From: Euryarchaeota archaeon UBA53
Lineage (GTDB): Archaea > Thermoplasmatota > Poseidoniia > Poseidoniales > Poseidoniaceae
DNA length: 6,247 nucleotides
Assembly (NCBI GenBank): GCA_002507425.1
Contig: DAZU01000044.1
Location: 1-6,247 of the forward strand
Direction: 5' to 3'
Under the pieces are notes generated by a model, which saw only the letters and a program-made list of their open reading frames with translations, was not told the DNA's origin and ran no database searches. This document shows, one piece after another, positions 5,717 to 6,247 of this stretch. Each line of letters opens with the position of its first letter. The first letter of the stretch is position 1. The position numbers were made by a program, and so were the translations under genes.

Positions 5717-6247
5717 TCAAGGTAGTTCGTCTATTTGTCCACAAGCCCTTCTCAGTTTCTCAAGACATTCTGTATAATCAACAGATTCGCCACCAACCAA
5801 GATGTTTCCAGCTTTCCAAACCTCGATTGCGGAAGCACTCCAAACGCTACCCCTTTCTCTTGCATCGGGTGAAAATTGCCATTCCTGGCCCCCTGATTTA
5901 CCAGTTGCAATCAGCCAAGCCCAACATGCGGCTTCAGCATCAATACCATCTTTTTTCGATAATGCTAACTTTTCGGCTTTGCCCATTCCGTCTATTAATC
6001 CAGTCATTACAAGGTCATGTATCATTCCTACGGGGCCCGGAACCTTTCCTTTTCTGTAAGGGAATTTTTCAATTATACCAGTTTTTTGCCTTTGATCCTC
6101 AATATCTTTTAGGAACTTTCCAAACGCTCTTTTTTTGTTGAACTGCTTGCGCCACAAATCCTCGGCCTCATCCTCGTCAAAGCCCAAACCAATCAATCCT
6201 GCAATTCCATGATCCTCCCACAAAGCCGAGAGCACATCATTGCACGA
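5717..6247 (-). CDS. Protein of unknown function, 5' end beyond window
   Basis: A minus-strand frame is open from the right edge to TGA at 5719-5717, giving at least 176 residues. An internal GTG at 6235 could start it, but the frame stays open upstream to the edge (SCND before it) and no Shine-Dalgarno site is seen there, so a truncated longer protein is more likely. I do not recognise the family. The visible part is soluble, charged and tryptophan-rich: a basic/acidic stretch (LWRKQFNKKRAFGKFLKDI), a VPGPVGMIHDLVMTGLIDGMGKAEK segment, then an alanine/tryptophan-rich AEAACWAWLIATGK, WQFSPDARERGSVW, SAIEVWKAGN and a final helix with a single Cys (LEKLRRACGQ). No membrane segment, zinc cluster or nucleotide-binding loop is visible. 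The length, amphipathic texture and codon use like the neighbours support a real gene. It abuts the PLP enzyme tail to tail. Confidence 0.75.
   Translation of the reverse strand, partial: SCNDVLSALWEDHGIAGLIGLGFDEDEAEDLWRKQFNKKRAFGKFLKDIEDQRQKTGIIEKFPYRKGKVPGPVGMIHDLVMTGLIDGMGKAEKLALSKKDGIDAEAACWAWLIATGKSGGQEWQFSPDARERGSVWSASAIEVWKAGNILVGGESVDYTECLEKLRRACGQIDELP

Noticed and set aside
5802..6141. Two overlapping plus-strand frames opposite the right-edge gene
   Set aside because: They overlap each other in different frames and are antisense to the longer frame that runs off the edge. Neither has a start signal, and they read as shadows.
1..6247. Search by eye for tRNA, rRNA, CRISPR repeats, insertion-sequence ends or phage genes
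   Set aside because: No regularly spaced repeats, transposase or integrase motifs, terminal inverted repeats or tRNA-like T-loop sequences were noticed; almost all bases belong to ordinary protein genes.

Overview
This window looks like chromosomal DNA from an archaeon, most plausibly a marine planktonic euryarchaeon such as a Poseidoniales (Marine Group II) or related Thermoplasmatota. Four things support this. There is a geranylgeranyl-reductase-family flavoprotein, typical of archaeal ether-lipid synthesis. There is a compact HTH+RAM Lrp/AsnC regulator. The composition is moderately A+T-rich with many AGA/AGG arginine codons. Genes inside the operon have clear Shine-Dalgarno sites, while several first-in-transcript genes have none, as expected with leaderless archaeal transcripts. 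The lineage is an inference; no rRNA or other marker gene is present.

Layout: positions 1-2861 hold a tight minus-strand cluster, transcribed right to left. It contains a geranylgeranyl-reductase-like FAD enzyme (2861-1539), a NagD-type HAD phosphatase (1530-751) and a NERD-domain, nuclease-like protein (746 to the window edge, incomplete). Gaps are 8 and 4 bases, and each downstream gene has its own Shine-Dalgarno site, so this is very probably one operon. A short divergent promoter region (2862-2950) separates it from a plus-strand EamA/DMT-type membrane transporter (2951-3931). The transporter converges with a minus-strand Lrp/AsnC regulator (4400-3945), with 13 bases between their stops.

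The regulator is transcribed away from a plus-strand trans-sulfuration-family PLP enzyme (4547-5716). The 146-base gap between them carries an imperfect palindrome, a 9-base direct repeat spaced by 42 bases and several TATA-like stretches. This is the classic arrangement of a local regulator facing its target gene. The PLP enzyme abuts, with no gap, the stop codon of a convergent minus-strand gene of unknown function that runs off the right edge.

Functionally, the right half suggests a sulfur-amino-acid enzyme possibly controlled by the adjacent Lrp-type regulator, with an amino-acid or metabolite exporter of the DMT superfamily nearby. The left half joins lipid saturation, a small-molecule phosphatase and a nuclease-like protein without an obvious shared pathway. 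I found no tRNA, rRNA, CRISPR array, insertion sequence or phage feature. Nothing here amounts to a clearly new defence or mobile system. The most interesting leads are the regulator/PLP-enzyme intergenic region, the altered active-site loop of the PLP enzyme, the NERD protein with its extra C-terminal region, and the unrecognised gene at the right edge.
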